Positions 38,297-48,077 of a stretch of DNA of 64,000 bases are shown one piece after another. Location: contig NZ_CP080997.1 of assembly GCF_019645815.1 (NCBI RefSeq), positions 2,980,880-3,044,879 of the forward strand. The letters run 5' to 3'. Source of the stretch: Mycolicibacter heraklionensis (GTDB lineage Bacteria; Actinomycetota; Actinomycetes; Mycobacteriales; Mycobacteriaceae). How positions within the stretch are numbered: the stretch's first letter is position 1; each line of letters starts with the position of its first letter. Made by a program: the position numbers and the translations under genes. The notes under the pieces were generated by a model that was given only the letters and a program-made list of their open reading frames with translations, did not search any database and was not told the DNA's origin.

Positions 38297-39706
38297 TCAG
38301 CCGGGGTGCAGGGCGTCACCGACGTGGTCGGCGACTCCGACGTCATGCAGCTCGGTATCCCGAGTCTCATGCATCGCCAGCAGCGCGACGAACGATAGGG
38401 CGGCCGCCGTCGACAGATAGCCGCCCACCCAGGCCACGCCGTGGCTGGCGGCCAGCCAGGTGGTGATGAACGGCGCCACCGCCGCCCCCAGAATGCTCGC
38501 CGCGTTGTAGGCGACGCCGGAACCGGTGTAGCGAACATTGGTCGGGAACAGTTCGGGCAGCACCGCACTCATCGGACCGAACGCCAACCCCATCAATGTC
38601 ATCCCGATGATCAGGAAGGCCAGCATCGCGCCGGTGGACGCGGTCGGCTTCAAGAATGCGCCGAAAGTGGTCCCGTACACCATGATTCCGGCGGTGAAGA
38701 TCAGCAGCAACGGGCGCCGGCCGAAGTGGTCGGCCAGCCTGCCGACGATGGGCAGCACGCAGACGAAGAACAGCACGGCGATCAGCTGGAGTCCGAGGAA
38801 GTCGGCGTAGCCGTAGCCCAGTCCGAAGCCCTCGGGTGGGCGTTTGGCGGTGCCGTAGCTCAGACTCCAGGTGGTCACGGTGTAGAAGAGCGTGTAGGGC
38901 ACCACCATCACCAACGTGCCGATGATCAGCCGGCGCCAGCTCCTCCGCAGCAACTGGGCGATCGGAGCGTTCACCGGCGCGCCGGTGGCGATCGCCTGCG
39001 CGAAGACCGGGGTTTCGGTGAGCCGCAGACGGACATACAGTCCGACGGCCACCATGACGGCGCTCAGCAGAAACGGAATGCGCCAGCCCCAGGTGAGAAA
39101 GGCACCGTCCGGGGCCGCGCCGCCGGCGACCGGTCCCAGCCACGCGAACAGGATCAGGAAGATCGCGGTGGCGATCAGATAGCCCAGGGGCGCACCCAGT
39201 TGCGGCCAGATGCCCGCCGTCGCCCGGCGGCCCGGTTTGGCGGTCTCGGTGGCCAGCAGCGCGGCACCGCTCCATTCACCGCCGAGCGCCAAGCCCTGGC
39301 AGAACCGCAGGGCAGCCAGCAGCACCGGGGCCAGCAGACCGATGTGGTGGTAGGTGGGCAGCACACCGATCAGGAATGTGGCGACACCCATGAGCAACAA
39401 CGAGGCGACCAGGGTGGATTTGCGGCCCAGCCGATCACCGAAGTGCCCGAACAGGATCGAGCCCAGCGGTCGGGCCACGAACGCCAAGCCGAACGTCGCC
39501 AACGAGGCCAACAGCGCCGCAGTGGGGTTGCCCTTCGGAAAGAACAGCTGCGGGAAGACGGTGACCGCGGCCGCCGCGTAGACGTAGAAGTCGTAGAACT
39601 CGATCGTGGTGCCGACCATCGCCGCCACCGCGATTCTCCGGCGCGGGACACCGTCGACGAGGTCGGCCCCGCCGGCGGCGGCGCCGGCGCGATACGACGT
39701 GCTCAC
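38297..39706 (-). CDS. MFS transporter, metabolite:H+ symporter type
   Basis: Twelve-helix major facilitator of 469 residues from a GTG 1 base after the upstream gene's stop. It has the MHS-family signature T-T-I-E-F-Y-D-F-Y-V-Y in helix 1. The loop 2-3 motif is G-H-F-G-D-R-L-G-R-K-S and the loop 8-9 motif is G-R-L-A-D-H-F-G-R-R-P. Relatives import organic acids or osmolytes. It is last in an operon of lipid-type catabolic genes, so it may import the growth substrate. Confidence 0.88.
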   Translation of the reverse strand: MSTSYRAGAAAGGADLVDGVPRRRIAVAAMVGTTIEFYDFYVYAAAAVTVFPQLFFPKGNPTAALLASLATFGLAFVARPLGSILFGHFGDRLGRKSTLVASLLLMGVATFLIGVLPTYHHIGLLAPVLLAALRFCQGLALGGEWSGAALLATETAKPGRRATAGIWPQLGAPLGYLIATAIFLILFAWLGPVAGGAAPDGAFLTWGWRIPFLLSAVMVAVGLYVRLRLTETPVFAQAIATGAPVNAPIAQLLRRSWRRLIIGTLVMVVPYTLFYTVTTWSLSYGTAKRPPEGFGLGYGYADFLGLQLIAVLFFVCVLPIVGRLADHFGRRPLLLIFTAGIMVYGTTFGAFLKPTASTGAMLAFLIIGMTLMGLAFGPMSAVLPELFPTNVRYTGSGVAYNAASILGAAVAPFITTWLAASHGVAWVGGYLSTAAALSFVALLAMHETRDTELHDVGVADHVGDALHPG

Positions 39707-39707
39707 C

Positions 39708-40736
39708 TCAGATACCCGCCTCGTCGGCGACCTCACACGCCTTGTCCGCCAGGGCATCGATCCACGCGGTGATCGGGGTGCCCGCGGCGGCCTTGTTCGC
39801 CGGGTTGTCCAGCACCCGCCGCACGATGCCCTCGGCGATGATCGCGACCTTCCACAGCCCCAGCGCATGCCAGTACTGCAGCGACGCCGCGTCACGTCCG
39901 GTCTCTTCCAGATAGACCCGGGCCAACTCGGCCCGGTCCGGGAAGCCCTCCAGGGTGCTGATGATGAATTCCCCGGCGATGTGCTCTTCGCCGACCTGCG
40001 GCCAGTACGCGAGCAGGCTGCCCATGTCGGCCAGCGGGTCGCCGAGAGTGGACAACTCCCAGTCGAGCACCGCGATCACCTCGCCGCTCTCCGGTGAGGT
40101 GATCACGTTGCGCAGGTGAAAGTCCCCGTGCACCAGAGTCAGTTCCTGCTGAGGCGGAACAGCGGCGGTCAGACGCCGGGTCAGGTCATCGAGTGCGGGC
40201 AGCTCTCGCGTCTTGGACTTCTCCCACTGCCCGGCCCAGCGTCTGAGCTGACGCTGGGCGTAGGGCTTGTGGCTGGCCAGATCATCGAGGCCCACCGCGG
40301 TGATGTCGACGGCGTGAATCTTGGCCAGCGTCTTGGGCATCGACAGCCCGATCTGCCGACGCCGCTCGGGAGAAAGCGACTGCGCCACCGACATCCGGTC
40401 GGCCACCACGCCGTCTATGAACTCCATCAGCAGCAACGGCGTGTCTTCTGCGTCCCGCGTCAGCCCGTACACCTTCGGGGTGGGGACGTCGGTGTCGTCC
40501 AGCGCCGCGAGGATCCGGGCTTCGCGGGCCACGTCGTGGGCCGAGGCCAGCAATGTTCCCAGCGGGGGCCGGCGCAGCACCCAGCTGTGGCCGGCGCCGT
40601 CGGACACCCGGTAGGTCAGATTCGACTGTCCGATCCCGATCCGCTCGAAGCTCAGCGGCCCGCGCACCGGCAGGCCTAGCTCGGTGATCCACGCGGTCGC
40701 AGCCGCCGGGTCGATCCCCAGTGGCTCCTCAGCCAC
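39708..40736 (-). CDS. APH-like phosphotransferase of catabolic operon
   Basis: Aminoglycoside-phosphotransferase-fold kinase of 342 residues, the class often encoded beside acyl-CoA dehydrogenases (ACAD10/11-type kinase half). The catalytic loop is L-V-H-G-D-F-H-L-R-N-V and the metal motif is V-L-D-W-E-L-S-T-L-G-D-P. The GTG (V-A-E-E-P-L-G-I-D) overlaps the SDR stop by 8 bases; the frame is open further upstream without support. By analogy with ACAD10/11 it may phosphorylate a hydroxyacyl-CoA for dehydration. No antibiotic resistance role is implied. Confidence 0.85.
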   Translation of the reverse strand: MAEEPLGIDPAAATAWITELGLPVRGPLSFERIGIGQSNLTYRVSDGAGHSWVLRRPPLGTLLASAHDVAREARILAALDDTDVPTPKVYGLTRDAEDTPLLLMEFIDGVVADRMSVAQSLSPERRRQIGLSMPKTLAKIHAVDITAVGLDDLASHKPYAQRQLRRWAGQWEKSKTRELPALDDLTRRLTAAVPPQQELTLVHGDFHLRNVITSPESGEVIAVLDWELSTLGDPLADMGSLLAYWPQVGEEHIAGEFIISTLEGFPDRAELARVYLEETGRDAASLQYWHALGLWKVAIIAEGIVRRVLDNPANKAAAGTPITAWIDALADKACEVADEAGI

Positions 40737-41505
40737 CGAGACCTGCCCGGAATCCGGTTGCGTCGCCGAGGATCTGGCCACCGTCCATGACCAGGGTCTG
40801 TCCGGTGATCCAGCTCGCCGCGTCCGATGCCAGGAACAACACCGCGTCGGCCACGTCACCCGGCTCACCGATCCGGCCCAGCGGTATGGCACCCGAGAGC
40901 CCCTGCTCGTGTTCCTTCCAGAGCACCTCGGCCAGCTTGGTGCGCACCACGCCCGGACAGATCGCGTTGACCCGGATGCCGGGCGAAAGCTCCAGCGCAA
41001 GCTGTTTGGTGACATGGATGAGCGCCGCCTTGGTGGCGTTGTACATGCCCATCAGCGGCGCGAAACTCATCCCGCCGATGGAGGCCGTGTTCACCACGAC
41101 GCCACTGTGCTCGCCCATCCACGCCTTGACCGCGCAGGACGTCCACAACAGTGGCCCCCACAGGTTGATGTCGAAGATCTTGGCGAACCGGGCGTGGTCC
41201 TGGTCGATCAGCGGTCCGAATGCCGGGTTCGTGCCGGCGTTGTTGACCAGGACATCGATGCTGCCGAACCGTTCCAGGGTCAGGTCGATGCAGCGCTGGG
41301 CGGCGTCGTCGTCGGCGACATGGGCGGCCACACCCAGCGCGTTGCCTTGGACCTGGGCCGCCGCCGCGTCGGCACTCTCCTGGTCGCGTGAGGTCAGGAC
41401 CACGTTGGCGCCCGCCTCGGCGAGCCGCTGCCCGATCGCCAGCCCGATCCCCCGCGAGCCGCCGGTGATGACCGCGGTGCGCCCCGCGAAATCCTGTGTC
41501 GTCAT
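40729..41505 (-). CDS. SDR family oxidoreductase (Rv2766c-like FabG)
   Basis: NAD(P)-dependent short-chain dehydrogenase, 258 residues, closely resembling Rv2766c. The nucleotide motif is [12 protein letters not shown], followed by N-N-A-G-T-N-P. The catalytic Ser is in N-T-A-S-I-G-G, with Y-N-A-T-K later. The ATG overlaps the upstream acyl-CoA dehydrogenase stop by 4 bases. Probably oxidises a 3-hydroxyacyl intermediate within this operon. Confidence 0.92.
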   Translation of the reverse strand: MTTQDFAGRTAVITGGSRGIGLAIGQRLAEAGANVVLTSRDQESADAAAAQVQGNALGVAAHVADDDAAQRCIDLTLERFGSIDVLVNNAGTNPAFGPLIDQDHARFAKIFDINLWGPLLWTSCAVKAWMGEHSGVVVNTASIGGMSFAPLMGMYNATKAALIHVTKQLALELSPGIRVNAICPGVVRTKLAEVLWKEHEQGLSGAIPLGRIGEPGDVADAVLFLASDAASWITGQTLVMDGGQILGDATGFRAGLGG

Positions 41506-42722
41506 CGGGCGTCCTCGCGGTACTTGTGCAGCTCCTGGCGGGCAATGGCACGCTTGTGCACCTCATCGGGGCCGTCGGCCAGCCGCAGGGTGCGCAGGTG
41601 GGCCCAGAACCCGGCCAGCGGGAAGTCTTCGGTGACCCCGCCGCCGCCGTGCACCTGGATGGCCCGGTCGACGATCTTGAGCGCGATGTTGGGCGCCGCG
41701 ACCTTGATCGCCGCGATCTCGACCTGTGCCGCCTTGTTGCCGACGGTGTCCATCAGGTAGGCGGTCTTGAGCGTCAGCAGCCGGATCATCTCGATGTCGA
41801 TGCGCGCCTCGGCGATCCAGTCGCGGATGTTGGCGTTGTCGGAGATCGGCCGGCCGAACGCGACCCGTGACCGTGCCCGCCTGCACAGCAGCTCCAGGGC
41901 CCGCTCGGCCATGCCGATGGCCCGCATGCAGTGGTGGATGCGGCCGGGGCCGAGCCGGGCCTGGGCAATCGCGAACCCCTCACCCTCACCCTTCAGCACG
42001 TCTTTGGCGGGCACCCGAACGTCTTTGAAGTCGATCTCGGCGTGGCCTTCGCGGTCCTGGTAGCCGAAGACCGGCAGCCCGCGCATGACGGTAACGCCCG
42101 GGGCGTCGATGGGGACCACCATCATGGACTGCTGCTGGTAGACATTGGTGTCGGGATCGGTCTTGCCCATCACGATCATCACCTTGCAGTTCTGATGCAA
42201 GGCGTTGGAGGCGAACCATTTCCGGCCGTTAAGCACGTAGCCGTCGCCGTCGCGCACCATCGACAGCTGCACATTGGTGGCGTCCGAGCTGGCCACCTGC
42301 GGCTCGGTCATCGCAAATGCCGACCGGATGGTGCCCTCCAGCAACGGCTTGAGGTAGCGCTCCTTGTGCTCGTCGCTGCCGAACAGCGTTAACACCTCCA
42401 TGTTGCCGGTGTCCGGCGCGCTACAGTTACAGGCTTCGGGAGCCAGATGCGGGCTGCGGCCCATGATCTCGGCCAGCGGCGCGTATTCCAGATTGGTCAG
42501 GCCCGGACCCCATTCCGGGTGGGGGTGAAACAGATTCCACAGACCGCGCTGGCGCGCCTGCGCCTTCAGCTCCTCCAGGATCGGCGGCTGAAAGTGCGGA
42601 TTGCCGGATTCGGCCATCTGCGTCTCGTAGACCGACTCGGCCGGATAGACGCACTCGTCCATGAACTCCAGCAGATCCGTCTGGTATTTCGTTGCGCGCT
42701 CAGACATTTCAAACAGGGACAT
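41502..42722 (-). CDS. Acyl-CoA dehydrogenase (ACAD11-like)
   Basis: FAD-dependent acyl-CoA dehydrogenase of 406 residues. The FAD/substrate motif is [16 protein letters not shown] and the C-terminal hallmark is [13 protein letters not shown]. Combination with the APH-like kinase downstream recalls the ACAD10/11 fusion, which handles 4-hydroxyacyl-CoAs. First gene of the four-gene run acad-SDR-APH-MFS with 1-8 base overlaps or gaps. Confidence 0.9.
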   Translation of the reverse strand: MSLFEMSERATKYQTDLLEFMDECVYPAESVYETQMAESGNPHFQPPILEELKAQARQRGLWNLFHPHPEWGPGLTNLEYAPLAEIMGRSPHLAPEACNCSAPDTGNMEVLTLFGSDEHKERYLKPLLEGTIRSAFAMTEPQVASSDATNVQLSMVRDGDGYVLNGRKWFASNALHQNCKVMIVMGKTDPDTNVYQQQSMMVVPIDAPGVTVMRGLPVFGYQDREGHAEIDFKDVRVPAKDVLKGEGEGFAIAQARLGPGRIHHCMRAIGMAERALELLCRRARSRVAFGRPISDNANIRDWIAEARIDIEMIRLLTLKTAYLMDTVGNKAAQVEIAAIKVAAPNIALKIVDRAIQVHGGGGVTEDFPLAGFWAHLRTLRLADGPDEVHKRAIARQELHKYREDAR

Positions 42723-42735
42723 ACAGGCTCCTCAC

Positions 42736-43557
42736 CTAGGACACTTCGGAGTCGAGCAGGCCGCGCTGGTAGCGGCGCATGCCGCGCAGCCAACGGTCGT
42801 AATCGCCTGCCTTGTGCCGGAACATCTCCAGCACCACCGGGTGCGGCAGGATCAGAAAACGCTCGTCGTCGATGGCGGCGAGCACCTCCGCGGCGACGTC
42901 GGCGGGCTCCAGCACCTCACCGGCGGTGGTGACCGCACGGGTGGCCAGATCGCCCAGCCGGTCGCCGGATTGTTCACCGGCGTAGAGCAACTTGGTGTTG
43001 ACACCCATCGGGCACAGGCAGCTGACCCGCACGCCCTGGTCGCCGTAGGTGATGTTGAGCCATTCGGCGAATCCGACCGCCGCGTGCTTGGTCACCGAGT
43101 AGGTGGCGGCGCCGAGTTGGGTGAGCAGTCCGGCGGCGGATGCAGTCGAGACGAAGTATCCCTCCCCGCGGCTTACCCAGTCGGGAATCAGCAGCTGCGC
43201 GGCGCGGATGTGCGAGCGCAGGTTGACGTCGATGGCCTGGTCCCAGTCGGCTTCGCCGGGCAGGCCGGGGGCACCGGTGATCCCGGCGTTGGCGAAGTAG
43301 AAGTCGACCGGGCCGTACCGCTCCTGCGCCAACGCGATCAGCTCGCGAATGGTCTCGGTGTCGGAAACGTCGCCGCCGCGAGCGACCACAGCGCCGGGAT
43401 GCTCGGCGTTGATCGCCTCGGCTACCGCCGCCGCGGCGTCCGCGTCGAGGTCGGCGACCACCACTTTCGCCCCGGCCTGGACCAGCGCCGCGGCCAGCGC
43501 TCCACCGATGCCGCCACCGCCACCGGTGACGATCGCGACCCGCTCGGCAACCTTCAT
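42736..43557 (-). CDS. SDR family oxidoreductase
   Basis: Short-chain dehydrogenase of 273 residues from the ATG giving M-K-V-A-E-R-V-A-I-V; another ATG lies two codons upstream. Motifs are T-G-G-G-G-G-I-G-G-A, N-A-G-I-T-G-A and Y-S-V-T-K-H-A. It has the long C-terminal extension (L-I-L-P-H-P-V-V-L-E-M-F-R-H-K-A) of mycobacterial hydroxyacyl or sterol SDRs. It lies 14 bases upstream of the acyl-CoA dehydrogenase gene and is probably the first gene of that operon. Confidence 0.9.
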   Translation of the reverse strand: MKVAERVAIVTGGGGGIGGALAAALVQAGAKVVVADLDADAAAAVAEAINAEHPGAVVARGGDVSDTETIRELIALAQERYGPVDFYFANAGITGAPGLPGEADWDQAIDVNLRSHIRAAQLLIPDWVSRGEGYFVSTASAAGLLTQLGAATYSVTKHAAVGFAEWLNITYGDQGVRVSCLCPMGVNTKLLYAGEQSGDRLGDLATRAVTTAGEVLEPADVAAEVLAAIDDERFLILPHPVVLEMFRHKAGDYDRWLRGMRRYQRGLLDSEVS

Positions 43558-43613
43558 AAGCAACGACCCCGTTCTTCAGTGCGCAGCGGCAGTGACACTA
43601 GTTGAATCCGATC

Positions 43614-44270
43614 TCATGTTCGACTTTTGGTGGTTTGGAATTGCAGGGCATTGGCCCACAGCCGGGTGACGGTCGCGACCAAGGCCTCAAAGTCGGTGCC
43701 CGAACTGTGCGCGGCCTCCTCACCCACGAAGGTGCCGTATGCCAGTCGGCTGACCATCCCCGACAGTGCCCGCGACGCCAGCAGCGGATCGACATCGGCG
43801 GCGGCGATTCCGCGTTCCTGCAGATCGGCGATGCCGGCGGCATTGCGTTGGACGAACGCGTCGGCTCGCCGCGCGCGGAAGGCACGGAATTTCGGATCGA
43901 TCTGGGCCACCTGCTCGAGCAGCCCCATCAACTGTGCATTGCGCCGATACGCCTCCAAATAGGCGCGATTGCTCGCTTCCAGCACCGCATAGGGGTCGTC
44001 GGAGTCACTGACGCGGCCCATGCCCGGATGCATCATGTCCTGCTGGGCCTGCTCGAGGACCGCGGCGAAAATCTCTTCTTTGTTCGCGAAGTAGGTGTAG
44101 AACGACCCGGTCGCACAACCGGCAGCCTTGGTGATGTCGGTCAGCTTGGCGTCGAGGTAGCCGTCGCGCTCGAAGACCTTGCGCGCCGCGGCGACCAGCC
44201 CCGCCCGGGTGCGTGCCCCGCGTACCGTGGCCGGCAACTGGCGGGCCGGGGCGGCCGGGACGGCATCCAT
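43614..44270 (-). CDS. TetR family transcriptional regulator
   Basis: A 218-residue TetR protein with a clear HTH: L-T-D-I-T-K-A-A-G-C-A-T-G-S-F-Y-T-Y-F-A-N-K-E-E, near residues 42-65. It lies 57 bases upstream of the SDR/acyl-CoA dehydrogenase operon on the same strand and likely controls it. The ligand may be an acyl-CoA, by analogy with neighbouring catabolic genes. No clear palindromic operator was identified in the gap. Confidence 0.9.
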   Translation of the reverse strand: MDAVPAAPARQLPATVRGARTRAGLVAAARKVFERDGYLDAKLTDITKAAGCATGSFYTYFANKEEIFAAVLEQAQQDMMHPGMGRVSDSDDPYAVLEASNRAYLEAYRRNAQLMGLLEQVAQIDPKFRAFRARRADAFVQRNAAGIADLQERGIAAADVDPLLASRALSGMVSRLAYGTFVGEEAAHSSGTDFEALVATVTRLWANALQFQTTKSRT

Positions 44271-44279
44271 CCGGGCAGA

Positions 44280-45527
44280 CTAACTGAATTCGATGTCAAC
44301 TTCACTGACTTCTTCCGAGTCGTTGCCGAGTTCACCGAGCAAGGCTTCGACCTCTCGTTCGGGCAGCGACTCCACCCCGCGCAGCTTGCGTTCGATGGCG
44401 CGGGTGCGGACTCCGGCGGTGTCGATGGTGTTACGAGCGGTGTCGAGTTGCTTGCGGGTCTTCTCCAGCACCGCCGCGAACTTGCCGAATTCGGTCTTGA
44501 CCGCTCCGAGCACCTGCCAGACCTCGCTGCTGCGCTGTTCGATCGCCAGGGTGCGAAAGCCCATCCGCAGGCTGTTGAGCAGCGCGGCCAAGGTGGTCGG
44601 TCCGGCCAGCGTGACGTTGTACTTGGCCTGAATCTGCTCGAACAGCCCAGGCTGACGCAGCACCTCGGCGTACAGACTCTCGGTGGCCAGGAACAGGATC
44701 GCGAAGTCCGTGGTGTGCGGCGGCTCGAGGTACTTGTCACAGATATCGCCGGCCTCGGCTTCGATCCGCCGGATCAGCGCCTGACGCGCGGCGGCCTCCC
44801 CGGCGATGTCGGCGTGCTCCTGTGCGTCGAGTAGGCGCTCGAAGTCCTCACGCGGAAACTTGGCGTCGATCGGCAACAACACCTCGCGAGCGCCGGTGGC
44901 GCCGGGCAATCGGATCGCGAACTCCACCCGGGCGTTCGAACCCGGCACGGTGATGACGTTGGTGGCGTACTGCTCGGGCGTCAGCGTCTCGGCCAGCAGC
45001 GCGGCCAATTGCGTCTCGCCGAAGATGCCGCGGGTTTTGACATTGGTCAGCACCCGCTTCAGATCACCCACCCCGGTGGCCAGCGTCTGCATTTCGCCCA
45101 GGCCCCGTTGCACGGCTTCCAGGCGCTCCGAGATCTGCGTAAACGACTGCGCCAAGCGGGTTTCCAGCGTGGCCTGCAACTTTTCGTCCACCGTGGCGCG
45201 CATCTTCTCCAGTTGCGCGGTGTTCTCGGTCTGCAGGCTCCGCAGCTGGCGATCCAGCGTGGCGCCCAGCTTGTCTTGTGTTCCCTGCAGAGTCGATCCG
45301 AAGCGGTGCAGGGTCAGCTGCCATTGGTGGAATGCCTGCGCGAGTTCGGCACGCCCGGCATGCTGCTCTTCGCGCAGGGTTCGCTCCACGCGTTCACTGT
45401 CACCGCGCAGCGCGGCGAGCTGTTCCGGCGAGATCGCCCCGCCGGCGGGGCGCACGAGCACCACCACCTGCAGGATCACCGCCAGTAGCGCCAGTGAGGT
45501 GAGGAGGATCAGCAGTGCTGTGTCCAT
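44280..45527 (-). CDS. rmuC: DNA recombination protein RmuC
   Basis: RmuC family protein of 415 residues: one N-terminal membrane helix (L-L-I-L-L-T-S-L-A-L-L-A-V-I-L), a long coiled coil (about residues 40-150), then an endonuclease-like domain with V-E-F-A-I-R-L and L-L-P-I-D-A-K-F-P, which supply the catalytic Glu/Asp/Lys set. In E. coli RmuC limits inversions at inverted repeats. It ends 10 bases before the tetR start and appears functionally unrelated to the flanking lipid genes. Confidence 0.9.
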   Translation of the reverse strand: MDTALLILLTSLALLAVILQVVVLVRPAGGAISPEQLAALRGDSERVERTLREEQHAGRAELAQAFHQWQLTLHRFGSTLQGTQDKLGATLDRQLRSLQTENTAQLEKMRATVDEKLQATLETRLAQSFTQISERLEAVQRGLGEMQTLATGVGDLKRVLTNVKTRGIFGETQLAALLAETLTPEQYATNVITVPGSNARVEFAIRLPGATGAREVLLPIDAKFPREDFERLLDAQEHADIAGEAAARQALIRRIEAEAGDICDKYLEPPHTTDFAILFLATESLYAEVLRQPGLFEQIQAKYNVTLAGPTTLAALLNSLRMGFRTLAIEQRSSEVWQVLGAVKTEFGKFAAVLEKTRKQLDTARNTIDTAGVRTRAIERKLRGVESLPEREVEALLGELGNDSEEVSEVDIEFS

Positions 45528-45563
45528 GCCGGCAAGGTAACGCGCCCCACCGACATTTCCCGG

Positions 45564-47096
45564 TTACCGCAGCGGCGAGCCCCATCGCACCTGCTCGCGC
45601 AGCTGCGCCTTGAGCAGTTTGCCGCTGGCGGTGCGTGGCAGCGCCTCGGTCACCACGCTGATGTACTGCGGCACCTTGAAGTCCGCCAGTTGGCCGCGGC
45701 AGTACTCCAGTACCGCGCCCACGTCGATCTCGTGCTGGTCGCCGAGCAGCACCGCGCCGACCTTCTCCCCCATCACCTCGTCGGGCACCGCGAGCACACA
45801 CGCGTCGGCCACGCCGGGCGCCGACAACAGTGCGGCTTCCACCTCGACGCTGGAGACGTTCTCGCCGCCGCGGTTGATGATGTCTTTGAGCCGGTCGATG
45901 ATGTGCACCCGGCCGGCCTCGTCGACGCGCACCACATCGCCGGTGTGCAGCCAGCCGTCGATGATCGTGGCGGCGGTCGCCTCCGGCCGGTTCCAGTAGC
46001 CCCGCATCACATTCGCCCCGCGCACCACCAGTTCACCGGTGCTCGGGTCATCACCGAGCGGGACGATGCCGATGTCTCCCGAGGGCACGGCGTAGCCGAC
46101 CGAGTCCGCGTGCGCCACCGCGTCGGAGTCCGGCAGCACCGTCATCAGCGAGGCGGTCTCGGTCATGCCGTAGCCGTTGAACACCGTTGCCGCGCCGAAT
46201 GCCTCGCGCAGCGACCGCACCAGCGCCGGTGCCGTCGGCGCCCCGCCGTAGCCGACCCACCGCACCCCGCTCACGTCGACCGCGGCGAATTCGGGATGCC
46301 GAAGCAGCAGTGAGTAGATCGCCGGTACCGTCACCATCGATGAGATCCGTTGTGCGGGAAGCGTTGCGATCAACTCGGGAAGATTCAGCGATCCCATGAT
46401 GACCGCCGTACCGCCGGTGTAGGCCGCGACCAGCAGTTGAGAGTTGCAGCCGGTCACATGGAACAGCGGGACCGAGATCAGCGTGCGGTATTCCTCGCCC
46501 AGCGCCCGGGGCCGGCCCAAGGTGCGCATCATGTTCTCGGCGTTGGTCACAAACGCCTCGTGGGTGGTGGGCACTCCCTTGGGGCTGCCGGTGGTGCCGG
46601 AGGTGTAGAACAGCGCAGCGGTGTCGCCCGCTTCGAGCCCGTCCACCACATACGGTTGGCCGTCGGGCAGTGCGGTGCCGGGCGCCAGGTCCACGCTGAC
46701 TCCGGCATCGGTGAGCACAAACTCGACTTCCGGTGCGGCCGAGCGGGTATTGACGGCCACCGGTATTCCGCCGGCCATCAGCGTGCCCCAAAACGCCAGC
46801 ACCCAGTCCAGCCCCGCCGGGTAGCGCAACGCGACCCGGTCACCGCGCGTCAGGCCGTCGGCACGCAGCCCGCCGGCCACCCGCGCGGCCCGCTGCCACA
46901 ACTGCCGGTAGGTCAGCCGGTCACCCCCGAGTTCGACCACGGCTTCACTGTCGGGCCGCTGCTCGGCCTGCTCGGCCAGCACATGGAGCAGCGTCGCCGG
47001 CAGCTGTTGGTAGTGCGCGACACCGTTGTGGTCGCGAATCAGCCCGGCCGCCGGAAAAGGGTTGTGGCTCCGCGTTATTTCGACGACGTGTGTCAT
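45564..47096 (-). CDS. Class I adenylate-forming acyl-CoA synthetase
   Basis: AMP-binding enzyme of 510 residues that activates a carboxylic acid as acyl-AMP and then acyl-CoA. The P-loop is F-Y-T-S-G-T-T-G-S-P-K-G. N-G-Y-G-M-T-E-T (A5) and the hinge I-I-N-R-G-G-E-N-V-S-S are present, as is the C-terminal catalytic Lys in P-R-T-A-S-G-K-L-L-K. The proximity of acyl-CoA dehydrogenase and SDR genes suggests it feeds that pathway. It begins 11 bases after a small membrane protein gene on the same strand. Confidence 0.92.
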   Translation of the reverse strand: MTHVVEITRSHNPFPAAGLIRDHNGVAHYQQLPATLLHVLAEQAEQRPDSEAVVELGGDRLTYRQLWQRAARVAGGLRADGLTRGDRVALRYPAGLDWVLAFWGTLMAGGIPVAVNTRSAAPEVEFVLTDAGVSVDLAPGTALPDGQPYVVDGLEAGDTAALFYTSGTTGSPKGVPTTHEAFVTNAENMMRTLGRPRALGEEYRTLISVPLFHVTGCNSQLLVAAYTGGTAVIMGSLNLPELIATLPAQRISSMVTVPAIYSLLLRHPEFAAVDVSGVRWVGYGGAPTAPALVRSLREAFGAATVFNGYGMTETASLMTVLPDSDAVAHADSVGYAVPSGDIGIVPLGDDPSTGELVVRGANVMRGYWNRPEATAATIIDGWLHTGDVVRVDEAGRVHIIDRLKDIINRGGENVSSVEVEAALLSAPGVADACVLAVPDEVMGEKVGAVLLGDQHEIDVGAVLEYCRGQLADFKVPQYISVVTEALPRTASGKLLKAQLREQVRWGSPLR

Positions 47097-47106
47097 GAGC
47101 AGCCCG

Positions 47107-47556
47107 TCATCGCCGACGCCGCCAGCCGTGCGTCACCACCCGGAACGTCCCGCGCAGTGCGTAGGCCGCGGACACGATGCACGCGAGGATCAGCACGACG
47201 AACATCGGCAGCCAATTGCCGCGGTCATGGTTGACGTGCCACCAGACATAGGTGAACAGCAGCGAGGACACGAAGAAGACCACGTCGCGCCAGTTGCCCT
47301 GATAGGACAGCGCCGCCTCCCGCAGCGCCCTGGCGCGATCGGAGGCGGCTACCAAGTCGTCGATGCGCTCATCGATGGTGCGCTGCAAATCCGCTCGCCG
47401 CTGCGTCTGCTCCGCGGGAAGCCGGTCAAGCAGATCGAGGTCCTGTTTGATCAGCGCGCGTACGTCCGGGCCTTTGAGCTGCCCGGCCGCCGCCGTCAGC
47501 AGAGCTCCGCCGAAGATCGGTGCCGCGCCCAGCGCCGTACTCAGCAGTGAGGGCAT
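47107..47556 (-). CDS. Small membrane protein with coiled-coil middle
   Basis: Unknown 149-residue protein from the ATG giving M-P-S-L-L-S-T-A-L-G, with an AAGGAA ribosome site. A short hydrophobic N-terminus (A-P-I-F-G-G-A-L-L-T-A-A-A) is followed by a charged helical region (residues 30-80). Two transmembrane helices (V-V-F-F-V-S-S-L-L-F-T-Y-V-W-W and M-F-V-V-L-I-L-A-C-I-V-S-A-A-Y) and a basic end complete it. No family recognised. Confidence 0.72.
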   Translation of the reverse strand: MPSLLSTALGAAPIFGGALLTAAAGQLKGPDVRALIKQDLDLLDRLPAEQTQRRADLQRTIDERIDDLVAASDRARALREAALSYQGNWRDVVFFVSSLLFTYVWWHVNHDRGNWLPMFVVLILACIVSAAYALRGTFRVVTHGWRRRR

Positions 47557-47601
47557 CGTCGTGGGGGTTCCTTTCCCGTTGCTCCCGGCCACCCTACGAC
47601 G

Positions 47602-48030
47602 TCAGCCGAGACTTACCGTGCCATCGGGCGCGATCCGCCAGCCGGGGTTGTGGGCGATCTCCCAGATGAGTCCGTTGGGGTCTTGGACGTGGGCGTGGAA
47701 TACCTCGCCGAACTGGCCGGGTTGCGGCGGTTTGATGACGACACCGCCCGCGGCGGCCATGGCGTCGGCCAGCGCGATGACGGCGTCGGGACTGCCGACG
47801 TTGTGCGCCACGGTGATCCCCGAGACCCGGAAATGATCGCCGGGCAGCGCCAAGTCTTCGTTGAACTTGTCGGCGTCGAAAAAGCCCAGCACCTGGCCCG
47901 GCGCCGCCTGGTAGAAGACGATCTCGCCCTCGACGTCCAACAGGGGCTGCCAGCCCAGCGCAGCGTAGAAATTCCTGGTCGCGGCCAGATCGGTGGCCGC
48001 GATGGTGACGAAGTGCACCTGTTGCTCCAT
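47602..48030 (-). CDS. VOC (glyoxalase/dioxygenase fold) protein
   Basis: A 142-residue vicinal-oxygen-chelate protein with two beta-alpha-beta-beta-beta modules: H-F-V-T-I-A-A-T-D-L-A-A-T-R-N-F-Y-A-A-L-G-W and, later, H-A-H-V-Q-D-P-N-G-L-I-W-E. Likely metal ligands are His6 of the first module and the His and Glu of the second. The frame is open upstream to 48234, but the ATG giving M-E-Q-Q-V-H-F fits the fold and leaves room for the divergent 13E12-type gene. Substrate unknown. Confidence 0.85.
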   Translation of the reverse strand: MEQQVHFVTIAATDLAATRNFYAALGWQPLLDVEGEIVFYQAAPGQVLGFFDADKFNEDLALPGDHFRVSGITVAHNVGSPDAVIALADAMAAAGGVVIKPPQPGQFGEVFHAHVQDPNGLIWEIAHNPGWRIAPDGTVSLG

Positions 48031-48077
48031 GCGGCCGAGCCTAAGACTCAGCGCCGTGTCGGACCCCCTCGCTAGAA

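Noticed and set aside
39708..40736. Aminoglycoside resistance gene
   Set aside because: The APH fold is present, but the context is an acyl-CoA dehydrogenase operon, where these kinases serve lipid catabolism.
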